From Malachius bipustulatus (lineage: Eukaryota > Arthropoda > Insecta > Coleoptera > Melyridae), in NCBI GenBank assembly GCA_910589415.1, contig OU342630.1, forward strand, positions 83,386,186 to 83,450,185: 64,000 bases of DNA, written 5' to 3'. Each line of letters opens with the position of its first letter. The stretch's first letter is position 1. Positions 1 through 12,027 of this stretch are shown in pieces. Under the pieces are notes generated by a model that had not been told where the DNA came from, searched no databases, and saw nothing but the letters and a program-made list of their open reading frames with translations. The translations under genes were made by a program, and so were the position numbers.

Positions 1-228
1 GGCGAGCCTTGTAAATAAGTGACATGCAAAGTATCATTTAGTTATTTTATGTTTTTGTCTTGATTATTAAATTGTACTTTAGTCATTTTTTTGTTGTGAA
101 CTTCTCAGTTCTTTTAATTCAACTCCTAGATACCCTATAATTGGAATTATTGTATTCTGTCTGGGTAGTCTACCCCCTAAATAATAAATAAACAAATATA
201 GACATCTTGATGAGATTATGGTCATCTG

Positions 229-610
229 TCTCTGAAACATATTCAGCAAGATTTGTACCGCAGACAGACAGACAAGAAAAGGAGTTATTATTGCATTGTC
301 ATCCAGTTCTTCTGAGCTTTATAACATCAAGTTCAAGTCTTTATAGCATCAGGAAGGCAGTTTAAAATCGATTTTAAACCTCTGAAACGTTTCTAGGAAG
401 ATATGCGTATTGCAGACAGACAGATGGACAGACAACTAAGAAAGCGAGTTACCGTTGTATTGTTATCCAGTTCTAAGATGTATAAAATCAAATTTTAAGT
501 TGCTAGCTTGCTCTTTGAGAAGTTTATCTTTCAGTTTAAGGTTGATTTCAAGCCTTTGAACAGTTTTTGTCAGATTTATAACGAATTGATAGACAAGAAG
601 GCGAATTAAT
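229..610. repeat. Degenerate tandem repeat, period about 150 bp
   Basis: Two clear copies and a third weak one of a unit containing a run of GACA repeats followed by an AAG...GAGTTA segment; the GACA runs start at about 260 and 412. A further single copy, in the same orientation, lies at 4324-4351. I see no coding potential. The first 228 bases hold nothing I can identify. Confidence 0.5.
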
Positions 611-699
611 ATTTAGACCAATAATTTGTTGAAAAAAATCCGTAAAATCGACAAGAATCGACAGGATTCTTAGAAGCGATTTTATTGCTTTTTGGGGAC

Positions 700-1125
700 G
701 ATGATAGATAAAGTCTCTCATCTTCAGTAAAAAAAATAGGCATCAATGTTTTATTGAAACAATAAAATCGAAAAAATAGTTTCACTGAGACACCGGAAAA
801 ACCATGGTCATTGAGAAAAATAAAGAAGGTGAGATTTGTGCGCCATAAAAATATCTACAAATTGAGACTTGCTAAAATTAAAATCGGATGACAATGAAAA
901 AATTTATATGGAAAAATACATTTGAAATCATTTAAACTATGTACTTCATGATAATTATGAATTCTCCAAAGCTTAAAAATTGTGCGCTGGATGGCCACTG
1001 CAGGCGTAATAGTCTTCGCAAAATCCATTTTGTTATTCCGCAAGGAGTAAGAACCGCCACATTTAACCGCTTCCATAGTAGGCAATTGTTAAATAAAAAT
1101 TATTTAGCAACTCGCATTTTAAAAC
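700..1125 (+). repeat. Left arm of a large diverged inverted repeat
   Basis: Two blocks, about 700-800 and 880-1125, recur in reverse complement at about 4060-4165 and 3357-3555. The second block aligns over roughly 230 bp with many substitutions. Short reading frames inside it look like chance frames of the repeat, not genes. It may be a dispersed repeat present in two opposite copies. Confidence 0.55.
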
Positions 1126-1664
1126 CAAGCTAACAATATTCTGTGAAAAAGAATACTCAAATAATTCTAAAAAAAAGTCTTTAGAATTGGCACAAAAAAA
1201 AATTAAACTTTGTCCCTCTTTTTCTTATCAACAAATGCAATAACTTTGTTATGTTCAAAATTTTTCAATTAAAACTTTTTGTAAAAAATAACATTCGAAA
1301 GCTGCTTCAAACTGGAGCTTTTGAAAAAAAACAGAAGAAGAAGTATCTTGACCAATGGAAGCCTAGTTTAATTATTTTTTTAAACATTCACATTTTCGTC
1401 GCTTATAGACGATATTAGATAATAGTTGTTATTATTTACATTTTTCTGAAGATGCTGCTTTGAAAGCGGCGAAACATGTGTAACATCGTTAATCACCAAT
1501 ACAGGGTGTTCAGGCTGAGGTGGTTTTGGTGATCTTGTATCAGACGGTTGAAGGAAAAAAAAATACAGGGTGTTTAATTGGTAAACAGAAAAACGATAAC
1601 TGGGGATAGAGGACACTGAGGTGGTTCTAAAAAAGAACAGGTTATAACATGAATACCATAGATA
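1126..1664. other. Intergenic, with two isolated MITE-like ends
   Basis: No gene seen. ACAGGGTGTT motifs at about 1501 and 1564 resemble the left ends of the foldback elements found elsewhere in the window, suggesting nested and truncated insertions. Confidence 0.4.
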
Positions 1665-2168
1665 CAGGATGTTTTATGGATTTCTTTCAAAGGCCATCCC
1701 ATAACTAATGAACCAGTCTGTTTTTTTTATTTTTGAAATTTTGTGAACAAGTTGCCATTTCAATGCACAATCGTTTGGCATAATAGCCGGAAGAAAAATC
1801 CAGGATTTACAAAAAAATAATAAATGATTGGGTTTGTAAGACAATACCCTGCTATATCAGAATTTTCTAAATGCGTTTTGGTATTCTAAATGAAGATATT
1901 GAATTAAACAATGTATTTTTGAAGTTCCGCATTCGACTCTATGAGGGGCATTTTGATCTCAAATTTAGATTTTTGCTTAAAACCGGTTCCATAACATTCA
2001 AAAATCTTATTTTTTAATGAATAAAGAACAGAAATTATTGTAGTCTATTAAAATTTGTGAATCTGGCAGTAGGTACTTCTGTATCTCACTAAACTCTTTA
2101 AAAGTTTGAATACAGCAGGTCCTTTCCAAAACAAATATTGAATTTTTTGTTTATTTTTCTAACACCCT
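1665..2168. mobile_element. Probable MITE of the CAGGRTGTT...AACACCCTG type
   Basis: The left end CAGGATGTTTT follows a TA; the right end AACACCCTG is followed by CA. Only about 10 bp of the termini match each other. The right part (1885-2168) reappears in inverted orientation at 2518-2795, beginning with CAGGGTGT, so two elements of the same family seem to lie end to end with about 350 bp between them. Confidence 0.5.
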
Positions 2169-2517
2169 GCATGTATATTGGTACATTTACTGGTACAATT
2201 CATAATCAATGAGAATGATTCATGTCATAGTCAAAAATGATCAAACTAAAAATACAGCAAAAGCTGGTCTGGTCATAATGTTAATTATATTTTGTAATTG
2301 TTTAGCGAAAATTTAAAAAAAATACCTCTACATCCAATACACAACATGCAAGAAGAACCTGAAATTACTCAAGGAAAAATTAGATGCCTACTTGTAGATT
2401 AACTTTTTGTAAATGGACGTTTGTGCATTAACATGTAGCACAAAACTAGAATAGATATATGTTTTTACAATAATTATTAAATGGTTGGTAGATAATACTA
2501 TTACAGGTTTTGTCACA

Positions 2518-2795
2518 CAGGGTGTAGGAAAAATAAACAAAAATTACATTATTTGTTCTGGAACCGACCTATATTCAAACTTTAAAGAGTTTAAAAGTAC
2601 TGTCAGACATAATTCACAAATTTCAATAGACTATGCAATAATTTGATCTTTATTCGTTAAAATAAATAACACTTTTAAATGTTATGAACCGGTTTTGAGC
2701 CTAAATCTAAATTCGATATCAAAATGCCACTCAGAATTGGATGTGGAATTACAAAAAGTGCATTGTTCAATTAAATATTTTCTGCTCTTTTAAAA
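2518..2795 (-). repeat. Inverted partial copy of the element at 1885-2168
   Basis: Reverse-complement match to the preceding element over about 280 bp, starting at a CAGGGTGT terminus. The match includes the ACCGGTT-containing block and the segment rich in AATAAACAAA. No coding potential seen. Confidence 0.6.
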
Positions 2796-3356
2796 TACAA
2801 ACACACGACCTAGAAGGTAACAGCAGGAGCATCTAAGCAGGCTATTCTCAAGACAAGCTATTTTAGTAAGTACCAGAAGTGTGTGCAGCATCACTGAAAA
2901 CGAATTTTCCACTGTTCACGCTAAAAACGATACCAGTGCACCTAAATGTGGTTTCGCGACTGTCGGAAATGCAACAGGTCTCAACTAGCAACATTTCGTC
3001 CACATCAAAGCAATATTGACAAATGTTGCAATTTGTTTCATATTATCGTTTGATCTTTACTGCTAAATATGGATTCAGTTAACATATTACAACTTTTGTT
3101 GAACCGCAACATCAATATGATGCAACACAGTAACACAGCTCAACATATTCCAACTAAGGTAAACTTTTTGTGTTGAAATAAGGTTTGCTGTTGCATAATG
3201 TTGGTGTATGTTGCTCCAGTGTGGACGTACCTTTAGCTTATAAGAAAAAAATACCCAAAATTTTACTTTCTTTATGTATAATTTGAAGTCTTGTTTCAGA
3301 AAAAAAATAAAATTCACAGATTATTAGTTACGCTATTTAGCTTTAAAATGTGATTT

Positions 3357-4165
3357 GGTAAATATTTTTTATTAGCAATTGGCAACTATAGAAGCGGTCA
3401 AAGTTGGCAACTTTTGCTCCTTGGGGGATCAATAGGATTTCGCAAAAACTCTTACACCCACAGTGCACATCTTTTGCACACTTTTTAAACTTCAGAAAAC
3501 TCATATTGTAAAGTAATTTGAATGATTTCAAATTTTTTGCATGAAAAAAATAATTTTTCATGATATTTTTTGTAATATTATTTTTTTAGGGACAAATATA
3601 TAATGTACACCCAATTAAACCATGCATCCTTAGCACTGTCCACCAAAAAATTTAATCTTGATGAATGAACATCAAAAAATCTTAATGGAACCCAAATTGT
3701 TATACTTCTGAAAATGAGAACAGCACCACTAAAATAGCTATGTTGCGATTTTTCTTAGGTATATATGAATATTTAGGCTTATAAAAATGTATTAATCGTT
3801 GTGTATTTTCGTTAAACAGTGTTTTTTAACTGCTAAATAATTATAAGACACTGACTAATTTTTAGGAACAAATAAATCAAATAATATAAAAGAGAAAAGA
3901 CTAACATGATGTCAATATCTGGTTGATGCTCTAAGATTATATATTTTCTTAATTTTGGTGAGCATTTAGTATTTTTTGGAAACAAAGTATTTTTTGTACG
4001 AAAAGATTGTGTAAATTTGGTAGACTGCTAAATGCAACCCAAAAAAAGTCTGTTTTTCCAATATCTCGGAAAAACTAGTGTTTCGATTTTATTGTTTAAT
4101 TAAAACAAGGATGGGAAGCTTTTTTTTCTGACGATGGGAGGCATTTTCTATTATCGATATTTAAG
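3357..4165 (-). repeat. Right arm of the large diverged inverted repeat
   Basis: 3357-3555 is the reverse complement of about 880-1125, and 4060-4165 of about 700-800. Between them (3560-4060) I see only AT-rich sequence. The stretch 4166-5117 up to the 3' end of ATP synthase d holds no recognisable gene apart from one GACA-run repeat near 4324. Confidence 0.5.
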
Positions 4166-5117
4166 CCATAGAATCGCTTCCGAGAATGTTTTCAAGTTAA
4201 AATTACAAACGCCCTGGGCTAATAATTGCACTGTCTGTCATCGACTTCTGAGCTGTGTAATTAAAGTTTCGAGTCTCTACCTCTTCAGCAAGTTAGTTAT
4301 TATAAACTCAGTTGCAAGATATACGCAGACAGACAGAACTGAAAGCGAGTTGATATGAACAAGATAAAAGTACGAGAACTTATTATCACTTTAAAGCATT
4401 CAAATCTTTATTAATTCAATATTTTGAAATATCAAAAAGGACAATAATTATTACTTTACCAACCCATCTGTGGTGCATTCAATGCAAGAATAATCGTCAA
4501 GCATTTTCAAAGGGAATGCGGCAAATACAGTCACACCTGGACATTTAAAGAAGATAATATACGATCTCTTCTTGGCCACTCAAGGTACAACAGTGGCACA
4601 ATGATTTTTTTTAAGTTGACAAACTAGACAAAATGATTAATTTAACACTACTTAATATCTGCCAATGTATCAAAAATAAAAATAGTATTTATTTTGCAAC
4701 CCCAAAACTGTAAGTTCTCGCTAATGGGCTAAATTCTCGATGAGTCTCTTTTATAATAATAAAAAAATAATTACTGGACCTATGAAGTGGTAGTTTTGTA
4801 ATAATATTCTTAAAATATATTACTTTACAATAAATTTTATTGAAGTAAGCGTGAAGTGAATTATATAACCAATCTAGAGTAACGCACTATTTATTTATTT
4901 TTCAGTGCATGAATGCAATTTCCAAAATTAATTTACGTACCCAAAGAATCTAGACATAAAAGGGGATGATTCTAATTTTCTTCACAAGTCTAGCAGAGAA
5001 ATACATTAATCATTATTAATCATCACAATGAACCCATTTATAACCAACCAGTACATTTTATTTCTTATAATAAGACTACAATATCTTGTAAATTACGTTC
5101 ATGCAATAGACACATTC

Positions 5118-7342
5118 TTAATGGGCGCTACGAACGGCATCCTTGTCTTCATGACCGGGCTGATCTTCAGGCTCGTGGGGCCAGAATGTGGGTCGGTTGA
5201 TGGGGTCAAGAGCTGATTCTGGGAAAGCATCACGGTAATCTTCCAATGTCATCTGATCAAATGGAAGGAGTGATGCCAAGTATTCTAGTTGTTTCTTGTA
5301 CCTAAGAAGAAAATATTACAGTAGTCATGAGAGCTTTTAGTTTTTAAAATATGTCTACAAAAGACCACACAAATTCTTTATGTATCACTTTCAATTATAC
5401 ACATTACACGGTGGCCTACTTCCAGTAATTTCAACCTTTTTTACTACCCAAAAATTAGATTTCGACTAGGCCTCGCTCATTGGAAAATGATTACGTAATA
5501 ATATTCCATTATAAACCTTTTTATCCGGAAGAACTCATTGGGTGTTCATTGAGTCTTTCCTCCCCTCACATTTATCGAATTCCAGACTTCCATATTCAAT
5601 TACAGTAAAATAGGACTTACTCAGCAATGCGAGAATCCGATTCAGTTTTGAATTTGACTATATCTGCTTTAATTTCTTTTTCCAATGCATCTAATTCAGC
5701 GACTTTCGGATTGGGTGGGTATGGAATAGTCAAGGCGTTGTATTGCTTCTCGAATTCATCAACCATACCTGCAACTGGAACATGAGCCTTGTAAAAGGCC
5801 CAGTCGATCGCTGGCGGTTTCTCTGGGTTCTGCAGAACACTGTAATGTAAAAACATATAAAATTATGGTAATCTGTAAGTAATGGTCTTGCTGCTTAAAC
5901 TACAATAAAAAAAGAAGAGGTCACACTATTTTATACACTTGGGGCTGATACACACAAGAACTAGAACTAGGCATTAGTAGAAAAGGCGTACTTCACTATA
6001 GTAAACAAACATGGTAAATTGCACTTTGATTGGCACTTGATTGACTTTATTTGACCACAGGACCCATACGGGAAGAGGAAAATTCAACAAATGCCTGAGT
6101 GCGAGTTGCCCCTTATCTACAGGGTGTTGATTTTCAAAGCGGGCCATAGGGGATTAGCATTGCGAAAGTGGTTTTTGAGGATTCCTGCTCGCCGTTTAAA
6201 CTGACAGAAATGGTTTTGGTATCAAAATGAAGCTAAAATTATTGCGCATAATGCTTGACATCAGAAACTAATTTAATTTCACGTTGTTTTCTAAAATTCT
6301 TCAGTAAAAATACAAGTAATTGTTAATGTTTGATCACAAAATAGCATGCCTTGCCTAAACAATGATGACGTTTCTAACGTTTTGACTAATAATAAAACAT
6401 TGACCTATTAAAAAAAATCACGGCAAATAAATCGCGAACCCTCCTGTAACTGGCTACACTGTAGTAGGTTTTCACCATAAAGGCTCTTTCTTGGTTTGTA
6501 TAACCCATTTTTAAATAGAACCAGACTTTATTATTACCTACTGAATTATAAAGTTTTATTATTGGATTGTCAAAACGTAGAAACGTCATTATTGTTTAGG
6601 CAAGGCAAAACATTAACAATTACTTGAATTTTTTTGAAGAATTTTAGAAAACAACGTGAAATTAAATTAGTTTCTGATGTCAAGCATTATGCGCAATAAT
6701 TTTAGCTTCATTTTGATACCAAAACCATTTCTGTCAGTTTAAACGGCGAGCAGGAATCCTCAAAAACCACTTTCGCAATGATAATCCCCTATGGCCCGCT
6801 TTGAAAATCAACACCCTGTATATAATGACCCAATGTTTCCTAGCTATAGATGTGTATAATTTACGGAATATGTTATACTAGAACTGCCAAGGGGTGATCA
6901 TCGAGTCATCCCTTCTTTTCACAGTCCAACGATCTTGAAATGGGATATTACTTAGTCCTGCGAATTAAGATTTCAGTTTCACATAAAATGCCCAGGGTTA
7001 TTAAAGAAGGAATGAAGTTAAATTAGGTACTGCACATTGCAGTGCACACCTTACCCTTGCAATAACTGGAAGTAAGATTGCCCTAGTCCACATAATGAAA
7101 ACCAGGGGGATTACCCCAGGCTGATTCGCTATTTTATATTTAAGCAAAAAATGTACAACTACATCTAAATAAATTATGGCATAATATCAGCAAGTCAAGA
7201 GATTACATAAAAATTCATACCGTCTTAAGTAACTGTCGGATTTCGATTTAAATGCTGCGTATTGGGCTCTCTGGTGTGGTGGCACTCTTTCTGATAAAGC
7301 TGCCCAGTTGATACTGCTTTGGGTAATCCTTTTTGCAGCCAT
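5118..7342 (-). CDS. ATPsynD: ATP synthase subunit d, mitochondrial
   Basis: This is a peripheral-stalk subunit of mitochondrial F1Fo ATP synthase, acting at the matrix face of the inner membrane. Three coding exons join with matching phases: 7342-7221, 5839-5621 and 5301-5118, giving 174 residues, close to the usual insect length. The start MAAKRITQSSINW is typical of the family. Other family signatures are NPEKPPAIDWAFYK, PVAGMVDEFEKQY and, near the C-terminus, LDPINRPTFWPHEPE. The middle of the protein is rich in charged residues, as expected for the coiled-coil stalk. Donor and acceptor dinucleotides are GT/AG at both introns. Intron 1 (5840-7220) contains a TA-flanked foldback element. 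An AATAAA polyadenylation signal for this strand lies just downstream near 5055. Identification is by recall of family motifs, not by a search. Confidence 0.95.
6120..6818. mobile_element. TA-flanked foldback element A (699 bp)
   Basis: It starts CAGGGTGTTGATTTTC after a TA and ends with the reverse complement followed by a TA. The arms are about 230 bp and nearly identical. The interior is not symmetrical and holds a reading-frame remnant on the minus strand (separate entry). A second copy of the same family is at 28077-28798. It sits in intron 1 of the ATP synthase d gene. Confidence 0.9.
6390..6508 (-). pseudogene. Remnant of a transposase N-terminal helix-turn-helix
   Basis: The minus strand encodes MGYTNQERAFMVKTYYSVA followed by SYRRVRDLFAV, then stops. 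This pattern (YT..ER..MV..YY...SY..VRDLF) resembles the N-terminal HTH/DUF4817-like region of insect mariner-type transposases. The copy at about 28390-28475 encodes nearly the same peptide but has a one-base shift after SVAS. It would be the last coding trace of the autonomous parent of this foldback family. The assignment rests on a short motif recalled from the family. Confidence 0.5.
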
Positions 7343-7600
7343 TGCAGAATTTTACAAAATTCACACAAGACCACAAATTATAATTTGCTTCACAGAGATT
7401 AGTACTGACTGGACCGAATTTTATTTTCTTGAAGTTATGTAAGTAAAGTAGAATTTTTGTAAAGTTGAAATTTTCTAGATTAATTCATTGACTACCGACT
7501 TGAAGTTTGAAGTTGAAACTTTCTGTCACCTTCACCCTTCACAATACACTTCCTTCATCTGTCATTGAGTGTATCTTATAAGAGTGGGGAAAGAGGCCTA
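7343..7600. promoter_or_regulatory. 5' flank of ATP synthase d (probable promoter region)
   Basis: About 260 bp separate the ATP synthase d start codon from the next repeat. I see no clear TATA box or initiator that I could place with confidence. The region is inferred to hold the 5' UTR and promoter purely from its position. Confidence 0.3.
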
Positions 7601-7611
7601 TAAATTTGATA

Positions 7612-8136
7612 GGGAGCCTGTATTACCGATACTGACGCTTACTAGGGTAGCGCATTCTCATTCTAACAAAAAGTTGGGAAAAGAGATGGGAATGTCAAAT
7701 TTAACTTCAAAAACCGTCAGATTTTCCATGAACGTACAAACTGTCTAAAAATTCACATAATTTGTTATGAAGTCCACGTATTTTTAAAAAATGGTAAACT
7801 TTTGCTGCGCTAGAGGATGTTTTAACAATAAAAAAAGCTTGTTCACGTTCGCGTTGCCTATAGGTAACTTTCTTAATATTTTAATCTCATTATAGTCTTC
7901 TATCAATCCTTACCTGTTACTAGGATTTTCTGGACAAAAAATGCACCCAGCCCCAGCACAGTTATGATTGCAGAAAATATACGGGGCTCAGAAATTCCGT
8001 ATACCTGGAAGTTTGTCAGGTAATGTGCCAAAAATATGACATACCAGCTGTTCAAACATAATCGCGTTAAGTAAACGTCAAAGAGTGAATGCGCTACCCT
8101 AGTAAGCGTTAGTGTCGGTAATACAGGTTCCCTATA
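7612..8136. repeat. Inverted-repeat pair about 525 bp apart
   Basis: A segment of about 46 bp at 7612-7658, containing CTTACTAGGGTAGCGCATTC, returns in reverse complement at 8090-8136 with only a few mismatches. The arms could be terminal inverted repeats of a short DNA element. Similarity between the two flanks blurs the exact ends, and no clean target duplication could be assigned. The interior contains a THAP-like start (separate entry). Confidence 0.55.
7791..7865 (+). pseudogene. THAP-like N-terminal peptide fragment
   Basis: Plus-strand codons read MVNFCCARGCFNNKKSLFTF and then ALPIG. The start MV..CC..GC.N followed by a phenylalanine-rich stretch resembles the first half of a THAP zinc-binding domain (C2CH type), which is found in P-element-like transposases and in host DNA-binding proteins. 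The later C-x2-H half is not visible downstream. It could be a broken exon or chance. Confidence 0.3.
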
Positions 8137-8145
8137 AACTGGCAA

Positions 8146-8787
8146 CAGTACAGCGCCGTCCTCCAGCCAGGCAGAAACTAACTACCCCTGGCATTCATGG
8201 TTGCCATGCCATGGATAAATTATTATAAAGAACAATAATACGAAACAATCAAAAGCTAAAATCAATCGTAAATGAAATGTTACGTGTCAAAAACCCGAAA
8301 CTATAATTTAATTTACGGTTTTATTCAAAAAGTTCAGCAGAAAAGGCACGGTTGTAGAGCTGAAGATGGAAGAAGGAGAACATGAAAATCAATCGTGAGA
8401 AGAGCAGGATGAGTTCATAACAATCAGATCTGATCAATGAAGTTGAAAAGCACTGATTGAAAGCATTGAAAAGTTGAAGTTAAATAGGTAAAGCTACGTT
8501 ATATTAACCATTGCTGATATTGTTAAGTTGTTATATTGTAAATGTAATATTTTAAGGTTCTCTACAATAAATAACTAAACTTTATGATTACCTTACTTAG
8601 AATGTAAAAATTATTCCAATTTTCATTTAATAAAATATTTAAAAAAAATCTATTGTTTATTATTGACTTTATGAAGCAATAATTTTTAATTGACATTTAT
8701 GTCAAGGCTAAATATAGGAGCGGTTTGTGTACTTGCTTACAGTATGTATGGTTTGTGTGCCGGCTAAGATTTAGTTCTTGCCAGGTT
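8146..8787. other. Intergenic, no gene seen
   Basis: AT-rich sequence with stops in all frames. I recognise no repeat or motif here. Confidence 0.4.
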
Positions 8788-8830
8788 TTTGTTTTTTGTT
8801 TTTTTGTTTTTGTTTTGTTTTTGTTTTTAC
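8788..8830. repeat. Low-complexity T/G tract
   Basis: About 43 bases made almost only of TTTTG and TTTTTG units. Confidence 0.8.
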
Positions 8831-8880
8831 TTCGTTGCCATTTTTTAACTACAGATTAATTCCTCTAGTTAATTCTCTTT

Positions 8881-8950
8881 GATTCTCATTCTTACAAAAA
8901 GTTGGGAATGTCAAATTCAACTTCTAAAACTTCAGATTTTCCATTAATGT
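8881..8950 (+). repeat. Second copy of the 7655-7735 sequence
   Basis: The segment from CATTCTTACAAAAAGTTGGG to the TTTTCCAT... block matches 7655-7735 on the same strand, with a short deletion. It lies without the flanking inverted arms, so the repeated unit extends beyond the small element at 7612-8136. Confidence 0.6.
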
Positions 8951-11900
8951 ACCATAATACCATGATACAAATAAAACAAGGTATGTCAGCGCGCAACCTG
9001 TGACGTCAGTGTGGTGATAGCTACATATTTGACTCGGCAGTAATAGTGATGTAAAGTCGCGATTTAGTAGCTTATTTGGGCGTTTTAAGATGTTTCAAGT
9101 TTCAAGTAATTATATTAAGTTGTACTTTGTACTTCAGTACATGACTGTCTGATAGCAAAAATGTATTGTTGTGCAGTAAGTGAGGGTGTGAGAATCACGC
9201 GCAAGAAAAACGAAAGGCTTTTTTTGGTTTTAACTTTAATTTGCTATGTAAAGAAAGATTCAAGAGTAATAAATGCATACATTAAGCATATTTAATCATA
9301 TACTCCGTACTCCGTGATTCGACGTACCGCAATAATCCACTTTTACTGTCGTGTTCTATTTCTCACGATTTAGTCGGAAAGCCGTAAAAACTTAATTCGG
9401 GATTTCATATACTCACGCGATTTACATCACACGATACGGATACAACAAGCCCTTCCCGATTTTTTTTCCCTGAACGATCTCATGCTTGCAATTTGCAATG
9501 AGAAATACATTAACATGAATAGCGGGATCACAGTACTTGCCGCATCCAATTATCAAGTCTGCCTACGTGGTGGCGCCACTATAGTTACTTATTTAGCCTA
9601 TCTATACCCAGTCACAGAATTGACCCAGTAATGTGCCTTTACGCGTAAACAATTCATTCTGTACATTTGACGTAAACAATGTAAACCATACGACCATACG
9701 TAAACAATACATAAAGAATGTAAAGAACGAAAACAATTGAAAAGAAAGGTTATGTTTGTTTTGATAACAAATTATTATTGTTTGTTATTAGATTATTATT
9801 ATTAATGCTCATGGAAACACATACCTACCCGTGTCGGGGAGTGTTTGTCTCTACTCTAGTCACAAGACAATTAAGTCACATTGTTTTGTTTTGTAAAGGT
9901 CAAAGAAGCGCAGGCAACCACCTGAAACAATCAAAATCACTGTTTAATAGTTTCAGGGTAATACCAACTTCAGTAATAATACCAACTTGACATCTGTTAG
10001 ACAAGTCCATCTAAATAAAAAACAGAGTTTACGAAACTCGTGAATCATCTCTCGTCGTAACTCGTAATCGTAGAAAAGAACTACGTAGGTATGGGATGAT
10101 CAGCCAGCACCATCGAAGGCCTACAAGTACACCACACATTGTATGGAGAGAAGAAGAAGAACAGTACTCCAGTAAACTATTTTTTTTTAATTCATCGTTT
10201 TGAGTTTTGATTATTGATAAGAAATTACGAATGACGAAATGACTCTTGTTCTTTTGCCTAAGGTACCAATAATTTCAATTTGGAATTTCAATAAAAATTA
10301 AAAATTTTGCTCATTTACTTTCAGTAGGTTTTTATTTTCAAATTTACAATGGTCAACTAATTCCAAGGGACTATTAGTACCTGGTCCTGGTCCTGGTAGT
10401 TATGAATGAAGTGTTACAAGGTCAATTTACAATAGAAATAGTGATTATTGTAACTGTATTGCTGGTCCTTTTGGTATGGTAAATATTTAAATAAATAACA
10501 ATAGAGGTTAAGTATAAGTACCTAGTATGAAAATGTTTGATTTTTGAAAATGAAATCGCTGAATTCAAATTAAATATTTTTAATTTTATCATCATTTTAC
10601 ATGTGGAGTGGAGTGGATTAAATAATAATGATTAAATTGTTTAAAGGGTAGGGGCAAAATATCAGCAATTTGAATAGAATAATAAGAAGAAGAAGGTTTC
10701 TTTTTTATTTTCCTATCTTATTTTCTTATTCTTTTTCTTTTCTTTCCTAATGATAATAACATCAGAGCAGAAATCAAAGTAGTTCACAGATGAATATAAA
10801 TACATAGTTATTATAAATAAAAAATAAATAGATTATTACCATTTTATATTATTATTAGGTACCTTCAGTCAGTGGCTCTAGATTAATAAAAATTATTAAA
10901 TAGAGTTTGATTAGTGTTAATAAATTCATTTGAAATTTTAGGAAAGTGGTGCTTTTACAGGGTCTTTAAAAAATACAATTTATTTAGGAATATTTTTTTT
11001 ATCAATTATTATTTAAATGTCCATGTAAAAATGTCTAAGGTAAGAAATAGAGCTAACCAATTTGATATTCCTTTGTCTTCTCTATTTATTTATGTTAGGT
11101 TATATGTAATAACCAATTTTTGTCATTTTTGAAACTTCAAAAATACCAAATTTAGGGAAGGGAAGGAATGTTTGAGAAAAGAAATCACTTTAAAATTCTT
11201 ATTAATGAATCAAATCATATATTAAAAACGTACATTCTATGTATGAAATTTTGGTAATTATATTTCCCTTTATATTTACAGGAGTGTTTACTAAAATATC
11301 CTTAAAGTTAATTTTCCATTTTCATGTCATGGCATGTCGTAATAAGGTGAAGTGGGGTAAGTGTGTCAGTGGGGGCAAATGCGCTTTTCGAGTATTGAAT
11401 ATTCCATATCTTCCGAGGACTTCAATCAGTCAAAGATTTTGGAAAATTTCATCAAAAAATGTTGGTATTTTCGAAAGAAAATAATAACTCTTGAACCAAG
11501 CAAAATAATTAAATGCGACAAAAAGCAGTTAGATGTAGATATATTATGAACTACTCTCTTGCCATATAGAGGTTTAAGAAAATAATAATTCAATCCCAGG
11601 TTTTTACCATCAAAATCCGAAAGGTACATCTGCGGCCAACACAGCACACGAATAAAGCGCAACCTAGCAATATGTTTCTCGGTTAATACGGATCGTGGAA
11701 ATTCCACCTTTTGCTCGGATTATATGAAAACTCGAAACACCGGGATTCGGATTAACTAGACCTCGAGATCTGATTAACGAGTAGGTACTTGAATAAATGC
11801 TTTATTCACCAGCAATATCAGGTGTTTTTGTTATAGATTGGAAATATATTGTTTTTAAGTCAAACTTTTATAAAAACCAATCTCCATACTCCACTAGCCC

Positions 11901-11993
11901 CAATTCACCTTTCAACAATAAACATCTAGGCAGGGGTGAAGGGTAGTTATATCCCATTATTTTATGTCATGTTTAATGTGTGATGTTTTACAG
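8951..11993. other. 3-kb intergenic stretch upstream of Rexo5
   Basis: No coding region that I can support; the small reading frames lack recognisable motifs. The stretch 9960-10025 carries CCAACTTGACA and ACAAGTCCATCTAAATAAA segments; similar words occur at 34385-34425 (inverted) and 35350, suggesting a dispersed repeat. A strong splice acceptor (TTTTACAG, ending 11993) precedes the first recognised Rexo5 coding exon, so at least one 5' UTR exon probably lies in this stretch. Confidence 0.4.
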
Positions 11994-12027
11994 CTTTTGG
12001 GTTTTATGTGGAAATTCAAGAAAGAAA

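Noticed and set aside
7903..8145. Minus-strand frame of 80 codons ending near a good donor, with a hydrophobic stretch
   Set aside because: Part of it is simply the inverted-repeat arm, no ATG start fits, and no family is recognisable. Could be an exon, but nothing supports it beyond openness.
9161..9185. ATG-TAT-TGT-TGT-GCA next to GTAAGTGAG, like a tiny THAP first exon
   Set aside because: Five codons only; no second half of the domain found downstream.
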